This document shows positions 1 to 8,630 of a DNA stretch of 64,000 nt, piece by piece. The DNA is taken from positions 496,001 through 560,000 of the forward strand of contig CBDBEU010000003.1 of NCBI GenBank assembly GCA_965204565.1, read 5' to 3'. The stretch comes from CBDBEU01 sp965204565 (GTDB taxonomy: Bacteria > Pseudomonadota > Alphaproteobacteria > Rhizobiales > TMED25). The notes below the pieces were generated by a model that was not told where the DNA came from, searched no databases, and worked only from the letters and a program-made list of their open reading frames with translations. The translations under genes and the position numbers were made by a program. Position 1 is the first letter of the stretch. Every line of letters starts with the position of its first letter.

Positions 1-809
1 GCAAAATCTCTGGTCGGCCAATCTTCTCGGCGAACAAGCGGTTTTTCTGCTGTCGCGGGCAAAATCCTGTGACCGGAGGCCCGAGGAACCGCAGGAACCG
101 GATCAAGCTGCGGATTGAGCTGTTCGGCGATGCGCCATCCGCGATTGGGAACCACGCCGTAGATTTCCTTTACCGACTCAACTAGGATAACCCCGGAAAA
201 TCCGGGCCAGGCAAATCCGCCGAGCCGCTCCCAGGCACGCGCGGAACGCAGCAGCCATGACCAGCGAAAAGGCGGCACAAACAGCGCCCGCGACCATGTG
301 GTCGGAGAAAACATGCCTTCTCGCAACAAACGCGAAAGCTGGCTGCGGCTGAACGGCCGCCCCTGACCGAAGGGCGTGGTGTCGGCGCGCGCCCACATGC
401 CGCGGCGGTTTGGTGCGATGATCATCAGCCGTCCGCCGGGCGCCAGCACCCGCCAGATCTCTCGCAACAGTGCCGGCAGGGCATCGGCGGCCTCAACGCC
501 ATGGACGATGATGACGCGCTCGATCGAGGCATCAATGAGCGGCAGCGAGATGTCCTCAACAAGTGCGGTGCATCCCGGCCCGTCAGACGGCCAGCGCACC
601 ACTCCCTGGGCTGCCGGCATGAACCCGGCGCACAACGCCGCCTCACCCAGGAACTGGCCGAGAAACGGCGTCGTGTAGCCAAGGCCAATAAGGCGCGCAT
701 CCTTGGCCTCCGGCCACATGGCGCCAATACGGTGTCCAATCATGCGACGCGCCACCCGACCAAGTGGCTGGGCGTAGAAGTCGCGCAGATCGATTACGTC
801 GCTATACAC
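1..809 (-). CDS. Class I SAM-dependent methyltransferase, 3' end outside window
   Basis: Reading from a GTG at 809 gives an uninterrupted frame of about 269 residues that runs off the left edge. The start is supported by AGGAG about 10 bases upstream (near 818-822). The protein begins VYSDVIDLRDFYAQPLGR. Its middle carries the late part of a methyltransferase fold (IWRVLAPGGRLMIIAPNRRG), the LxPGGxL pattern common in class I enzymes. The N-terminal glycine motif is weak, so the substrate cannot be named. It is divergent from the glyoxalase II gene at 977, and I recall this pair being common in Rhizobiales. Family is fairly sure, substrate unknown. Confidence 0.75.
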   Translation of the reverse strand, partial: MYSDVIDLRDFYAQPLGRVARRMIGHRIGAMWPEAKDARLIGLGYTTPFLGQFLGEAALCAGFMPAAQGVVRWPSDGPGCTALVEDISLPLIDASIERVIIVHGVEAADALPALLREIWRVLAPGGRLMIIAPNRRGMWARADTTPFGQGRPFSRSQLSRLLREGMFSPTTWSRALFVPPFRWSWLLRSARAWERLGGFAWPGFSGVILVESVKEIYGVVPNRGWRIAEQLNPQLDPVPAVPRASGHRILPATAEKPLVRREDWPTRDF

Positions 810-976
810 GTGTCAGGGCTCCTGCCACTGGCGCGGTCAATCTTCGATGCCCCCACAACAAACGGTGCGAGCGGGGAGGGTTGATCGGAGCAAATGCGCC
901 AGTGCCGATACAAACAATTGCATTCCTGCGCTAATGTTGCCGCTCAATCAATCGGCTGCAAACGGGAGGCCAAGTG

Positions 977-1747
977 ATGGCATCGCTTGAAGTGTACCAA
1001 TTCAATTGTCTGGACGATAATTTCGGAGTGCTGATCCATGATCAGGCGAGCGGCGCCACAGCATCGATCGATGCACCAGACGCAGATCCTGTGTTCCAGG
1101 CGCTCGCCGACAAGGGCTGGCAACTCAGCCACATTCTGGTAACCCACAAACATGCCGATCACACGCAAGGTATTGCCGCGCTGAAGGCAAAGACCGGCTG
1201 TGTGGTGGTTGGGCCCAAGGGTGAGGCCGATCAGTTCGAGGGCTGCGACCAGACACTCAGCCAAGGCGACACATTCGATTTCGCCGGTCATGTGGCGACA
1301 ATCTTTGAAACTCCCGGCCACACGCTCGGCCACATTGCCTATTGGTTCGAGGTCGACGGGCTTTTGTTCGCCGGTGACACGCTGTTTTCACTCGGCTGCG
1401 GGCGGGTGTTTGAAGGCTCGTTTGAACAGATGTGGTCATCGCTCGACAAGCTGCGCCGGCTTCCGGGGGAGACACGGGTTTATTGCGGGCATGAATATAC
1501 CCAGGCCAACGCCCGCTTCGCGCTGACCGTGGAGCCCGGCAATGGGGCACTTCAGGCGCGTGTGGCGCAAGTTGAGGAATTGCGCGCGCAAGGCAGGCCG
1601 ACGCTGCCGACCACCATCGCTGCCGAGCGCGACACCAATCCGTTCCTCAGGCCGGAGAGCCCGGAAATTCAGGAATTTCTGGGTCTTCCCGGCCAGCCGC
1701 CAGCGGAAATATTTGCAGAAGTCCGCCGCCGCAAGGACGCCGGCTAG
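977..1747 (+). CDS. gloB: Hydroxyacylglutathione hydrolase (glyoxalase II)
   Basis: This hydrolase releases D-lactate and glutathione from S-lactoylglutathione, the second step of methylglyoxal detoxification in the cytosol. The metallo-beta-lactamase metal motif THKHADHTQG lies near residue 55. Further metal ligands are in TPGHTLGH and CGHEYT, and the C-terminal glutathione-binding region ends with a PAEIFAEVRRRKD tail. About 256 residues is normal for the family. ATG at 977 follows GGGAGG at 964-969 with 7-base spacing. An in-frame GTG at 974 is a less likely start. It stands alone, divergent from the methyltransferase gene. Confidence 0.93.
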   Translation: MASLEVYQFNCLDDNFGVLIHDQASGATASIDAPDADPVFQALADKGWQLSHILVTHKHADHTQGIAALKAKTGCVVVGPKGEADQFEGCDQTLSQGDTFDFAGHVATIFETPGHTLGHIAYWFEVDGLLFAGDTLFSLGCGRVFEGSFEQMWSSLDKLRRLPGETRVYCGHEYTQANARFALTVEPGNGALQARVAQVEELRAQGRPTLPTTIAAERDTNPFLRPESPEIQEFLGLPGQPPAEIFAEVRRRKDAG

Positions 1748-1834
1748 AACACTATCCGGTCAGACAGCTTCGGCCACGATCTTTTGGCAGCCTTCGGCTG
1801 CAGCCGGTGCCGGGTCATTAAAATCCGGACCCTC

Positions 1835-2560
1835 TCACGCCATGTACTGGCCGCCATTGGCGGTCAGCGTTGAGCCGGTAATAAAGCCCGCATCGTCGGA
1901 GGCAAGAAACACCACGCAGCGCGCAATCTCTTCGGGCTCGCCAAGCCGGCCCACCGGAATGTGCGGCAGCACCTTGGACTTGAGCACGTCCTCGGGCATG
2001 GCGCGCACCATCTCAGTGCCGATATAGCCCGGGCATATGGCGTTGACAGTGATCCCCTTGAACGCACTTTCCTGGGCCAGCGCCTTGGTAAGGCCGATCT
2101 CACCGGCCTTGGCGGCGGAATAGTTGGCCTGACCCATCTGACCCTTCTGGCCGTTGATCGAGGAGATGTTGATGATGCGGCCAAAACTGCGCTCGCGCAT
2201 GCCCTCAATCACCGGACGGCACATGTTGAACAGCGAGTTCAGATTGGTGGTGATCACCTCGCTCCACTGCTCGGCCTTCATGCGGTGGAACATGGCATCG
2301 CGGGTGATGCCCGCATTGTTGACCAGAATTTCCACCGGCCCGAGATCGGCCTCGACGCGCGCGATACCATCAGCGCAGGCCGCACTGTCACCGACATCCC
2401 ATTTGAACACCGGGATGCCGGTTTCCGACTTGAACTTCTCGGCCGCTTCATCATTGCCGCCATAGTTGGCGGCAACGCTGTGTCCGGCGTCTTTCAACGC
2501 CGTGCAGATGGCCGCGCCAATACCGCGCGTACCGCCTGATACCAATGCAACATGCACCAT
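1835..2560 (-). CDS. phaB: Acetoacetyl-CoA reductase (PHB synthesis)
   Basis: NADPH-dependent short-chain dehydrogenase that reduces acetoacetyl-CoA to (R)-3-hydroxybutyryl-CoA for polyhydroxybutyrate. The 241-residue protein has the N-terminal cofactor motif SGGTRGIG, NNAG near residue 87, catalytic serine in ISSINGQKGQ, YSAAK (catalytic Tyr/Lys) and the C-terminal TGSTLTANGGQYM typical of PhaB. AGGA lies about 8 bases before the ATG. It follows phaA on the same strand after a 53-base gap, so the two are probably co-transcribed. Confidence 0.92.
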   Translation of the reverse strand: MVHVALVSGGTRGIGAAICTALKDAGHSVAANYGGNDEAAEKFKSETGIPVFKWDVGDSAACADGIARVEADLGPVEILVNNAGITRDAMFHRMKAEQWSEVITTNLNSLFNMCRPVIEGMRERSFGRIINISSINGQKGQMGQANYSAAKAGEIGLTKALAQESAFKGITVNAICPGYIGTEMVRAMPEDVLKSKVLPHIPVGRLGEPEEIARCVVFLASDDAGFITGSTLTANGGQYMA

Positions 2561-2613
2561 CAGGGCTTCCTCATTGTCTACTCAAACCGTGTCAGCTGCC
2601 GGCTGGTTCGCGA

Positions 2614-3798
2614 TCAGCCGCGCTCGACGCACATGGCAATGCCCATGCCACCGCCGATGCACAACGTCGCAAGACCCTTGTTCGCCTCCCGGCGCTGCAT
2701 CTCATGCAGCAGGGTGACGAGTATGCGAGCACCTGAAGCGCCGACCGGATGGCCGATGGCAATCGCGCCGCCATTGACATTGGCCTTTTCCGCATCCCAG
2801 CCGAGGTCCTTGTTGACCGCACATGTCTGGGCGGCGAACGCCTCATTGGCCTCGACCAGGTCGAGATCATCGACCGCCCAGCCGGCCTTTTCCAATGCCT
2901 TGCGCGATGCCGGGATCGGGCCGGAGCCCATGATCGCAGGATCAACGCCGGCATGGGCCCATGAGACGATGCGCGCCAGCGATGTGACACCACGTTTGGA
3001 CGCCTCGGCGGCCGACATCAGCACCACGGCAGCGGCGCCATCATTGATGCCTGACGCGTTGCCGGCGGTGACGGTGCCATCTTTTTCAAAAGCAGGCTGC
3101 AGCTTGGCAACACTGTCCAGCGTCACGCCATGGCGAATATATTCATCCGCATCGACGGTGACCGGGCCCTTGCGCGTTTCATACGTGACCGGAGCAATTT
3201 CGTCGGCGAAGCGGCCGGCAGTTTGCGCAGCTTCGGCCTTGTTCTGCGAAGCAACGGCGAATTCATCCTGCTGGTCGCGGGTGATCTGCCACTGGCGCGC
3301 GACATTCTCTGCCGTGTTGCCCATGTGATAGCCGTTGAACGCGTCCCACAGCCCGTCCTTAATCATGGTGTCGACGAATTTGACATCGCCCATCTTCTGG
3401 CCGTTGCGCATATGGGCGCAGTGCGGCGCCTGGCTCATGCTTTCCTGGCCGCCGGCGATGACGATGGAGGCGTCACCCTCGGCGATCTGTTGGTAGCCGA
3501 GCGCCACCGCGCGCAGACCCGAACCGCAAAGCTGGTTCAACCCCCAGGCGGGGGTTTCAACCGGCAAGCCTGCGGCGATCGATGCCTGGCGCGCCGGGTT
3601 CTGGCCTTCGCCGGCAGACAGGATCTGGCCCAGAATCACCTCATCGACCTCGCCCGCCGCAACCGAGGCACGCTCCATCGAGGCGCTGAGCACGACCTTG
3701 CCGAGTTCATGGGCTGAAAGGCTTGAAAGGCCGCCATTGAAAGAGCCGACGGGCGTGCGCGCTGCGCCGGCAATGACGATATCGGTGGTCTGGCTCAT
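2614..3798 (-). CDS. phaA: Acetyl-CoA acetyltransferase (beta-ketothiolase)
   Basis: Biosynthetic thiolase of 394 residues that condenses two acetyl-CoA into acetoacetyl-CoA, the first step of PHB synthesis. Visible thiolase signatures are the nucleophilic Cys in NQLCGSGLRAV (about residue 90), NEAFAAQ, GGAIAIGHPVGASGAR (catalytic His) and the C-terminal CIGGGMGIAM with the second catalytic Cys. GGAG precedes the ATG. It lies upstream of phaB and diverges from phaR, the usual alphaproteobacterial phaAB/phaR arrangement. Confidence 0.95.
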   Translation of the reverse strand: MSQTTDIVIAGAARTPVGSFNGGLSSLSAHELGKVVLSASMERASVAAGEVDEVILGQILSAGEGQNPARQASIAAGLPVETPAWGLNQLCGSGLRAVALGYQQIAEGDASIVIAGGQESMSQAPHCAHMRNGQKMGDVKFVDTMIKDGLWDAFNGYHMGNTAENVARQWQITRDQQDEFAVASQNKAEAAQTAGRFADEIAPVTYETRKGPVTVDADEYIRHGVTLDSVAKLQPAFEKDGTVTAGNASGINDGAAAVVLMSAAEASKRGVTSLARIVSWAHAGVDPAIMGSGPIPASRKALEKAGWAVDDLDLVEANEAFAAQTCAVNKDLGWDAEKANVNGGAIAIGHPVGASGARILVTLLHEMQRREANKGLATLCIGGGMGIAMCVERG

Positions 3799-3986
3799 TA
3801 ATGTAACTCCTGATCAATGCCCGGGTCCTGGCGGTTGGCGTATCGGGCAGCAGAAAATCGCCTGGTCATCACCGCAATTCCCCGATCCATGCTGCCAAAC
3901 ATGCGGCCTCACGAGTGGTGCGCAAATTGGTGCAGGTGCGAGATACTTTGCCGCGTTGCACACATGAGGTAATTATAGGGTCAGCG

Positions 3987-4006
3987 CAAGCCCAAATCTG
4001 GGCTTG
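3987..4006. promoter_or_regulatory. Perfect 8-bp inverted repeat upstream of phaR
   Basis: CAAGCCCA and TGGGCTTG flank a 4-base AATC spacer, ending 19 bases before the phaR start. The preceding 60 bases are rich in TGC/GCA triplets. PhaR proteins are known DNA-binding autoregulators, and TGC-rich operators have been reported for the family. This could therefore be an operator, or a 5' UTR hairpin. Binding is inference only. Confidence 0.4.
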
Positions 4007-4025
4007 TGCGTCAGGAGACGAGTCT

Positions 4026-4598
4026 ATGACCACAGAAAATGCGCGGGTTGAGCCGTTTAAGATCAAGAAATACGCCAATCGCAGGCTCTACAACACCGCC
4101 ACCAGTTCCTATGTGACGCTGGAAGATCTGGCCCAGATGGTGAAGCAGGGGACGGATTTCGTGGTCAATGATGCCAAAAGCGGCGAAGACATTACCCATT
4201 CGGTGCTGACCCAGATCATTTTCGAGCAGGAGACCAAGGGCATCAATCTGCTGCCGATCAGTTTCCTGCGCCAGATGATCTGTTTTTACGGTGACAGCAT
4301 GGAATCGCTGGTGCCGGGCTTTCTCGAAGCCAGCGTCAAGCAATTCGCCAACGAGCAAGACCGTCTGCGTGATCAGATGACCAAGGCGCTTGGTGCACCC
4401 TACGAGTTGGTCGATCAACAGGTGCGCCGCAACATGGCGATGTTCAGCGACGCGGTTTCGATGTTCACGCCGTTCAAAGCAGACGAGACCGGCAGTGCGG
4501 GCGAGGAAAACGACGCCAAGGACGAAATCTCCGACATCAAGGACCAGTTGTCAGCGATCCAGGAACAAATCAACAAGATGACACGCAAGGGCTCATAA
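4026..4598 (+). CDS. phaR: Polyhydroxyalkanoate synthesis repressor PhaR
   Basis: PhaR senses PHB and represses phasin and PHA genes. The 190-residue protein has the highly conserved N-terminal PHB/DNA-binding domain (IKKYANRRLYNTATSSYVTL) followed by the accumulation-regulator segment with ITHSVLTQIIFEQE and LPISFLRQMICFYGDSM. The C-terminus is variable, acidic and helical. ATG at 4026 follows AGGAG at 4013-4017. A longer in-frame extension upstream contains the inverted repeat and is unlikely to be translated. It is divergent from phaA. Confidence 0.93.
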   Translation: MTTENARVEPFKIKKYANRRLYNTATSSYVTLEDLAQMVKQGTDFVVNDAKSGEDITHSVLTQIIFEQETKGINLLPISFLRQMICFYGDSMESLVPGFLEASVKQFANEQDRLRDQMTKALGAPYELVDQQVRRNMAMFSDAVSMFTPFKADETGSAGEENDAKDEISDIKDQLSAIQEQINKMTRKGS

Positions 4599-4666
4599 AA
4601 AACCCCGATCAGTCGTTGTTTGGCGGTCTGCGGGTGCCAAGAACGCGCTTCAGCGCCGGAAATTCC

Positions 4667-5470
4667 TCAGCCTGATCCTGTCAGACCGCCATCAATATAA
4701 AGCGTGTGGCCGGTGACGAAGTCTGACGCCGGGCTTGCCAGAAACAGCGCCGCACCCAGATGATCGCTCGGAACCGCAAAGCGGCCAAGCGGGATGCGCG
4801 CGATGATTGCGGCAGCGCGCTCGGGCATGCGGGTCATCACTTCGGCGGTAAACTCGGTCAGCGTTCCGGTCGGCGCCAGGGTGTTGACGCGTATGCCTTC
4901 GGGCGCCCATTCGGTTGATAGAGCATGCGTCAAATGGGCGATGCCCGCCTTCGCCATGCAATAGGGCGCCTTCTTGGCATCGGTGCTCTCGCCCCAGGCA
5001 GAACCCAGATTTATGATCTTGCCATATCCGCGTTCAAGCATGATCGGCGCAATGTTCTGGCAGCAGAAATATGTGCCCTTGAGATGGGTCGAGGTGATCA
5101 GATCGAAATCTTCCTCGGTCACCTCAAGCGCCGGTTTGGTGAAGCCGAAGCCGGCATTGTTGACCAGAACCAGATCGGCATCGCTCTCAACGGCAAGTTC
5201 CCTTGCGCGCACGCCAAGAGCCTTGACGTCATCAAGACTTGTCACATCGACGCGCATAAATTCGGCTGAACCGCCGGCTTCCTCGATCGTTGCCTGAACC
5301 TGGCCAAGACGTTCCTCGTTGCGCGCCGCCAGCAGCACATGGGCACCGGCCAGCGCGAACACCTCGGCAATGGCGCGGCCGATGCCGATGCTGGAGCCGG
5401 TCACGATGGCAACATGGCCATCGAGACTGAAGGATGGCAGTTTGATGGCTTCTCTGGCCGGTTCGGGCAT
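4667..5470 (-). CDS. SDR-family oxidoreductase
   Basis: Classical short-chain dehydrogenase/reductase of 267 residues. It shows the cofactor motif TGSSIGIGRAIAE, NNAG, catalytic Ser in INLGSAWGES, the YCMAK Tyr/Lys pair and a C-terminal TGHTLYIDGGLTGSG. The Asp at the strand-2 equivalent is not obvious, while AARNEERL suggests an Arg that would favour NADP(H). The substrate cannot be read from sequence. It is convergent with phaR and close downstream of the lactonase-like hydrolase on the same strand, so the two may be co-transcribed. Confidence 0.85.
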   Translation of the reverse strand: MPEPAREAIKLPSFSLDGHVAIVTGSSIGIGRAIAEVFALAGAHVLLAARNEERLGQVQATIEEAGGSAEFMRVDVTSLDDVKALGVRARELAVESDADLVLVNNAGFGFTKPALEVTEEDFDLITSTHLKGTYFCCQNIAPIMLERGYGKIINLGSAWGESTDAKKAPYCMAKAGIAHLTHALSTEWAPEGIRVNTLAPTGTLTEFTAEVMTRMPERAAAIIARIPLGRFAVPSDHLGAALFLASPASDFVTGHTLYIDGGLTGSG

Positions 5471-5533
5471 GATTTTTCACACTCCATGAGTGGCCCGGTG
5501 GAGCTCTTGCCCGCCAGGCCGGTCAATAGAAAT

Positions 5534-6418
5534 TTACAGGGTCAGCTGGTAGCTTGCCGGAACCCAGTGATATGACCCGCCGGAACCGTCGACAAAGCCG
5601 ATCGATGGGAACGGCATGTGAAAGCCGACGACCCAGAGTTTTTCGGTGGCCACCATGTCAAGGACGCGCTTGCGGGTCTCGACTGCACGGTCCTTGTCAT
5701 CGTCAATGCCAAAATGCCACTCGGGCTTTTGCACCGACATGACATAGTGATTGGTCACATCGGCCCACAGCAACAGCCGGGTGCCGGCACTTTCAAGGTG
5801 ATAGGCCATGTGGCCAGCCGAATGGCCATAGGCCTCAACCGCGGTGATGCCGGAAACCACATCCTCGCCGGGCTCGATGAAGGTGGCCTGTTCGGCAAAC
5901 GGGCCGCAGACCTTCATGAACAATTCCTGGTTCTGCACCCGATGCCCGGGCATGTTCTCGTTCCTCGCCCAGAAATCATACTCCGCGCGACCAAAGATGA
6001 TGCGGGCATTGGGAAATGCCGGTTTGCCCCCTTCGACCAGCCCCAGAATGTGGTCGGGATGGCCATGGGTGATCACCACGATGTCAACATCATCCGCCGC
6101 GTAGCCGGCCGATGCCAGCAGCGGCAGCAGATTGCCGGAGCCCGACTCGCGCCGCGTGTCGCCATTGCCGGTGTCGAACAGGATCAATTCCTTACCGGCA
6201 TTGACCAGCGCCGGAACGAAGCTGTTTTCGAATCTGTCAATCGGCAGGCGATTGGCAACCGCGTGAGCTTGCGCGGTCGCCGCATCGACATTTCCGCCGA
6301 ACGCCGGATGCGGTCCCTCGCGCGTGGCAACACCATCATAAATGGTGGTGATTTCAAACTCGCCCAATTTGAAGCGATGTACAGTGGGGCGCAGAACACC
6401 CAGCATTTTTGCCGCCAT
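5534..6418 (-). CDS. Metallo-beta-lactamase-fold hydrolase, lactonase-like
   Basis: Metal-dependent hydrolase of about 294 residues with the motif VVITHGHPDHILG, a later metal ligand in AYGHSAGHMAY and a terminal His in VVGFHMPFPSIG. This layout is shared with N-acyl homoserine lactonases and related MBL-fold proteins. Actual activity is not deducible. ATG at 6418 (MAAKML) has GGGAGG nine bases upstream, whereas an ATG at 6427 lies immediately against that site, so 6418 is preferred. No signal peptide is evident. Confidence 0.82.
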   Translation of the reverse strand: MAAKMLGVLRPTVHRFKLGEFEITTIYDGVATREGPHPAFGGNVDAATAQAHAVANRLPIDRFENSFVPALVNAGKELILFDTGNGDTRRESGSGNLLPLLASAGYAADDVDIVVITHGHPDHILGLVEGGKPAFPNARIIFGRAEYDFWARNENMPGHRVQNQELFMKVCGPFAEQATFIEPGEDVVSGITAVEAYGHSAGHMAYHLESAGTRLLLWADVTNHYVMSVQKPEWHFGIDDDKDRAVETRKRVLDMVATEKLWVVGFHMPFPSIGFVDGSGGSYHWVPASYQLTL

Positions 6419-6584
6419 GTGGCCCATCCTCCCGAATTCTCATAATTGTGCCGGCAGGAATCTTAGCCGAGGGGCACCGGTTCGTCACCCCGCAAACCCC
6501 TCGCCCGCGACTCGGCCGCACGGCACGCCGCCGAGTTGCTATTCCAGATCGACCTCGATTTCGGCCTGATCCTGATAAGGATTT

Positions 6585-6851
6585 TCAATGATCGGCCAGG
6601 ATCGGCTTGTCCGGCGTCGGATCCGCAACCGCCTTCTTCACCCGCCCGTTGCCACGCTCCGGCTCCTTCAGCCGATGCGCCTGGTTCGCCTCCATGCCGC
6701 CATACATGCGACGCCATCGACAGCAACTCTGCGCCGACACACAAAGGCTGCGGCAAACCCCGCCCACCCTCGCGCCCCGGCCAGGCCGAACCCCGGCTTC
6801 ACGCAGCATTCCGATAATTCGCTCCGGGAAACAGTTCTTTCTCCGGCTCAT
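6585..6851 (-). pseudogene. Decayed IS3-family OrfA transposase fragment
   Basis: The frame reads MSRRKNCFPERIIGMLREAG, then a helix-turn-helix part with ICR/SLCVS-like residues (VCRSLCVSAQSCCRWRRMYG) and VKKAVADPTPDKPILAD. This follows the OrfA pattern of the IS3 family (KRRxxxPEQIIxxLREA, YYRWRREYGG, LKKAVADLxLDKxxL) with many substitutions. No OrfB (DDE) frame follows, and no clear terminal repeats are visible. It is an old scrap. The flanking 6428-6584 holds no recognisable gene. Confidence 0.72.
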
Positions 6852-6922
6852 CTTCGTCTCCTGTGACGTTCAAATGAAGCCGGATCCTCTCAATCGGGGC
6901 GGAACATTTTCAAAAACCCGCA

Positions 6923-7165
6923 TCACTCATGCAGGCGCACAAGATAGCCAAAGGGCGAGCGGATCAGCGCCGTGCGATCGCCCTGCTCGAACGAATATGG
7001 CGTAACATCGAAGGCACCGGCCGTTGCCGGCCGGCCGAGCCTTGAGGCAATCACGTCGATGCGCGGAACCGCCAGTCCGACTTCGCCCTGATGGGGCGGT
7101 GTGCGTTCGTCGCGCCGCGGCAGATGGAACTGCTCCATGCCGATATTGACGCCCGGTTCGCACTC
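6923..7165 (-). pseudogene. C-terminal remnant of a VOC/glyoxalase-like protein
   Basis: The minus frame reads VNIGMEQFHLPRRDE, then EVGLAVPRIDVIASRLG and a last strand pattern SPFGYLVRLHE followed by a stop at 6923. This resembles the second half of vicinal-oxygen-chelate proteins, which have an EQFHLP strand, a VGLxVPDLD helix and a PxGNxxRL end. The first half is missing; the fragment abuts the end of the lyase gene at 7173. No start codon or RBS fits it, so it is treated as a relic. Confidence 0.5.
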
Positions 7166-7172
7166 ATCACCT

Positions 7173-8051
7173 CTACTCCCTGGTCTTGCCGGCAAGAAAC
7201 TCATCCGCCCGCCGGTGCCAGCTCTGCGCCTTCGACCAGCGCTCGACATCGGCTGCCGGTACCGGTTCAACACCTTCAAACGATGCGGTCTCGCGCAAGC
7301 TGCGCATGGCGTCATAGACGCCCTTGAGCCCGGCGAAATAACTCACATGGCCCGGCAGGGAAAGACGCACGCCGCGCGCGGCCAGCCAGTCGCGCGGCAC
7401 TGCATCGGGCGCAACGCCTCCCAGGATCAGCGGCTTGTCAAAAGCTGCACCAAGCGCCTTGATGTCATCCCTGTTGCTGATGCCGGGAAAGAACAGCGCA
7501 TCGACACCGGCATCGGCATAGGCGTGCCCGCGCGCAATGGCCTCATCGAGCCCGAGCGTACCGGCAGATGATGTGCGCCCGACAATCGAAAAATTGGTAT
7601 CGGACCGCGCTGCAAGCGCGGCGCGCATTTTGGCAACGCCCTCCTCAATCGAAATGAAACTGGGGCTCGCGCCGCCACCAAAGGGCGCCGGCAACTCGGT
7701 ATCCTCGATCGACAGTGCGGCAACCCCCGCCGCTTCAAGCTCCTTGACGGTGCGCATTACATTGAGTGCATTGCCATAGCCATGATCGCTATCGACAATG
7801 AATGGCAGAGTGCAGCAGCGGGTGACGCGGCGGGCCTGGTCGGCAACCTCGCTCAGCGTCATCAGCACCCGGTCGGGAGCGGCGAGGATCGTCAGCGAGG
7901 CGATGGCGCCGGCGAAAATACCGGCTTCGAAACCAAGTTCCTCGGCCATGATGCCCGACATCGGGTCATAGACAGTGGCAGGGTGAACGCATTTATCGCC
8001 CTGCAACAGAGCGCAAAACCGCGCACAGCGATCATTGTAGCTATCGGTCAT
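7173..8051 (-). CDS. Isocitrate lyase/PEP mutase superfamily enzyme
   Basis: TIM-barrel protein of about 292 residues starting MTDSYNDRCARF at 8051, with GGAGGTGAGGGA 10-20 bases upstream. Superfamily features are YDPMSGIMAEELGFEAGIFAG, the Mg-binding VDSDHGYGN, IEDTELP and GRTSSAGTLG. The isocitrate lyase KKCGH signature is absent. It therefore fits the oxaloacetate decarboxylase / carboxyphosphonoenolpyruvate mutase-like branch better than true isocitrate lyase. The upstream neighbour is the CMD-family gene, ending 13 bases before this start. Confidence 0.82.
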   Translation of the reverse strand: MTDSYNDRCARFCALLQGDKCVHPATVYDPMSGIMAEELGFEAGIFAGAIASLTILAAPDRVLMTLSEVADQARRVTRCCTLPFIVDSDHGYGNALNVMRTVKELEAAGVAALSIEDTELPAPFGGGASPSFISIEEGVAKMRAALAARSDTNFSIVGRTSSAGTLGLDEAIARGHAYADAGVDALFFPGISNRDDIKALGAAFDKPLILGGVAPDAVPRDWLAARGVRLSLPGHVSYFAGLKGVYDAMRSLRETASFEGVEPVPAADVERWSKAQSWHRRADEFLAGKTRE

Positions 8052-8064
8052 GTCAAAAAATCCC

Positions 8065-8496
8065 TCACCTCCGGCAGTGCTCATGCCGCTTGAACTTGCT
8101 CTGGCGTGCCTTCCAATGATCCTCGTTCTCGCCCCGCTGGTCAAAAATCTCCTTGGCCGCCTTCAGCGCATGATTGGTCTTGGGAAAGCTGATACAGGGC
8201 GAGCATTGCAGGATCACCTCGATCAGTTCCTCGCGGGTGGCGCCGCGATTGGGCGCGCCGCGCACATGCTGCGCCACTTCGCCTGAAAGGTCCCGGGCGG
8301 CGGCGGCGATGATGATCATCTCGCGGGTCTTGAAATCAGGATGCGGCCGGTCCCGGATCGTGCCGAAGACGTATTCATGGATCGCCTCGTCATGGGTCGG
8401 GCAGAACTCATGCAGCGCCTGCCAGCGATCAATCCCCTCATGGTCAAGGGATTCATCCCTGATCTTCTTGCCACGGCGCGCGCGTTCGCTGGTTAT
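8065..8496 (-). CDS. Carboxymuconolactone decarboxylase-family protein with apparent ATA start
   Basis: The open frame encodes TSERARRGKKIRDESLDHEG at the N-terminus, then DFKTREMIIIAAAARDLSG, and ELIEVILQCSPCISFPKTNH ahead of a basic tail. The CMD family (alkylhydroperoxidase-like fold) has this size and layout, though the usual redox CxxC is replaced by QCSPCISF. The frame is open from 8550 but has no ATG, GTG or TTG before residue 59. An ATA at 8494-8496 sits 3 bases after AGGAG (5 bases after GGAGG, 8502-8506). Either ATA is the start or an ATG has mutated. Probably co-transcribed with the downstream lyase. Confidence 0.68.
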   Translation of the reverse strand: MTSERARRGKKIRDESLDHEGIDRWQALHEFCPTHDEAIHEYVFGTIRDRPHPDFKTREMIIIAAAARDLSGEVAQHVRGAPNRGATREELIEVILQCSPCISFPKTNHALKAAKEIFDQRGENEDHWKARQSKFKRHEHCRR

Positions 8497-8630
8497 CGGC
8501 TCCTCCCTGGATCGGTTTTTTGCGAAGTTATGCGGGGCCCGGACGGTTGGTCACTGCCCGGATATCACGCGACCATATGGGCGCTCGGGCTTGAGGCCGG
8601 GTCCGATGGATCAATGGCCTTGCCGCCTGT

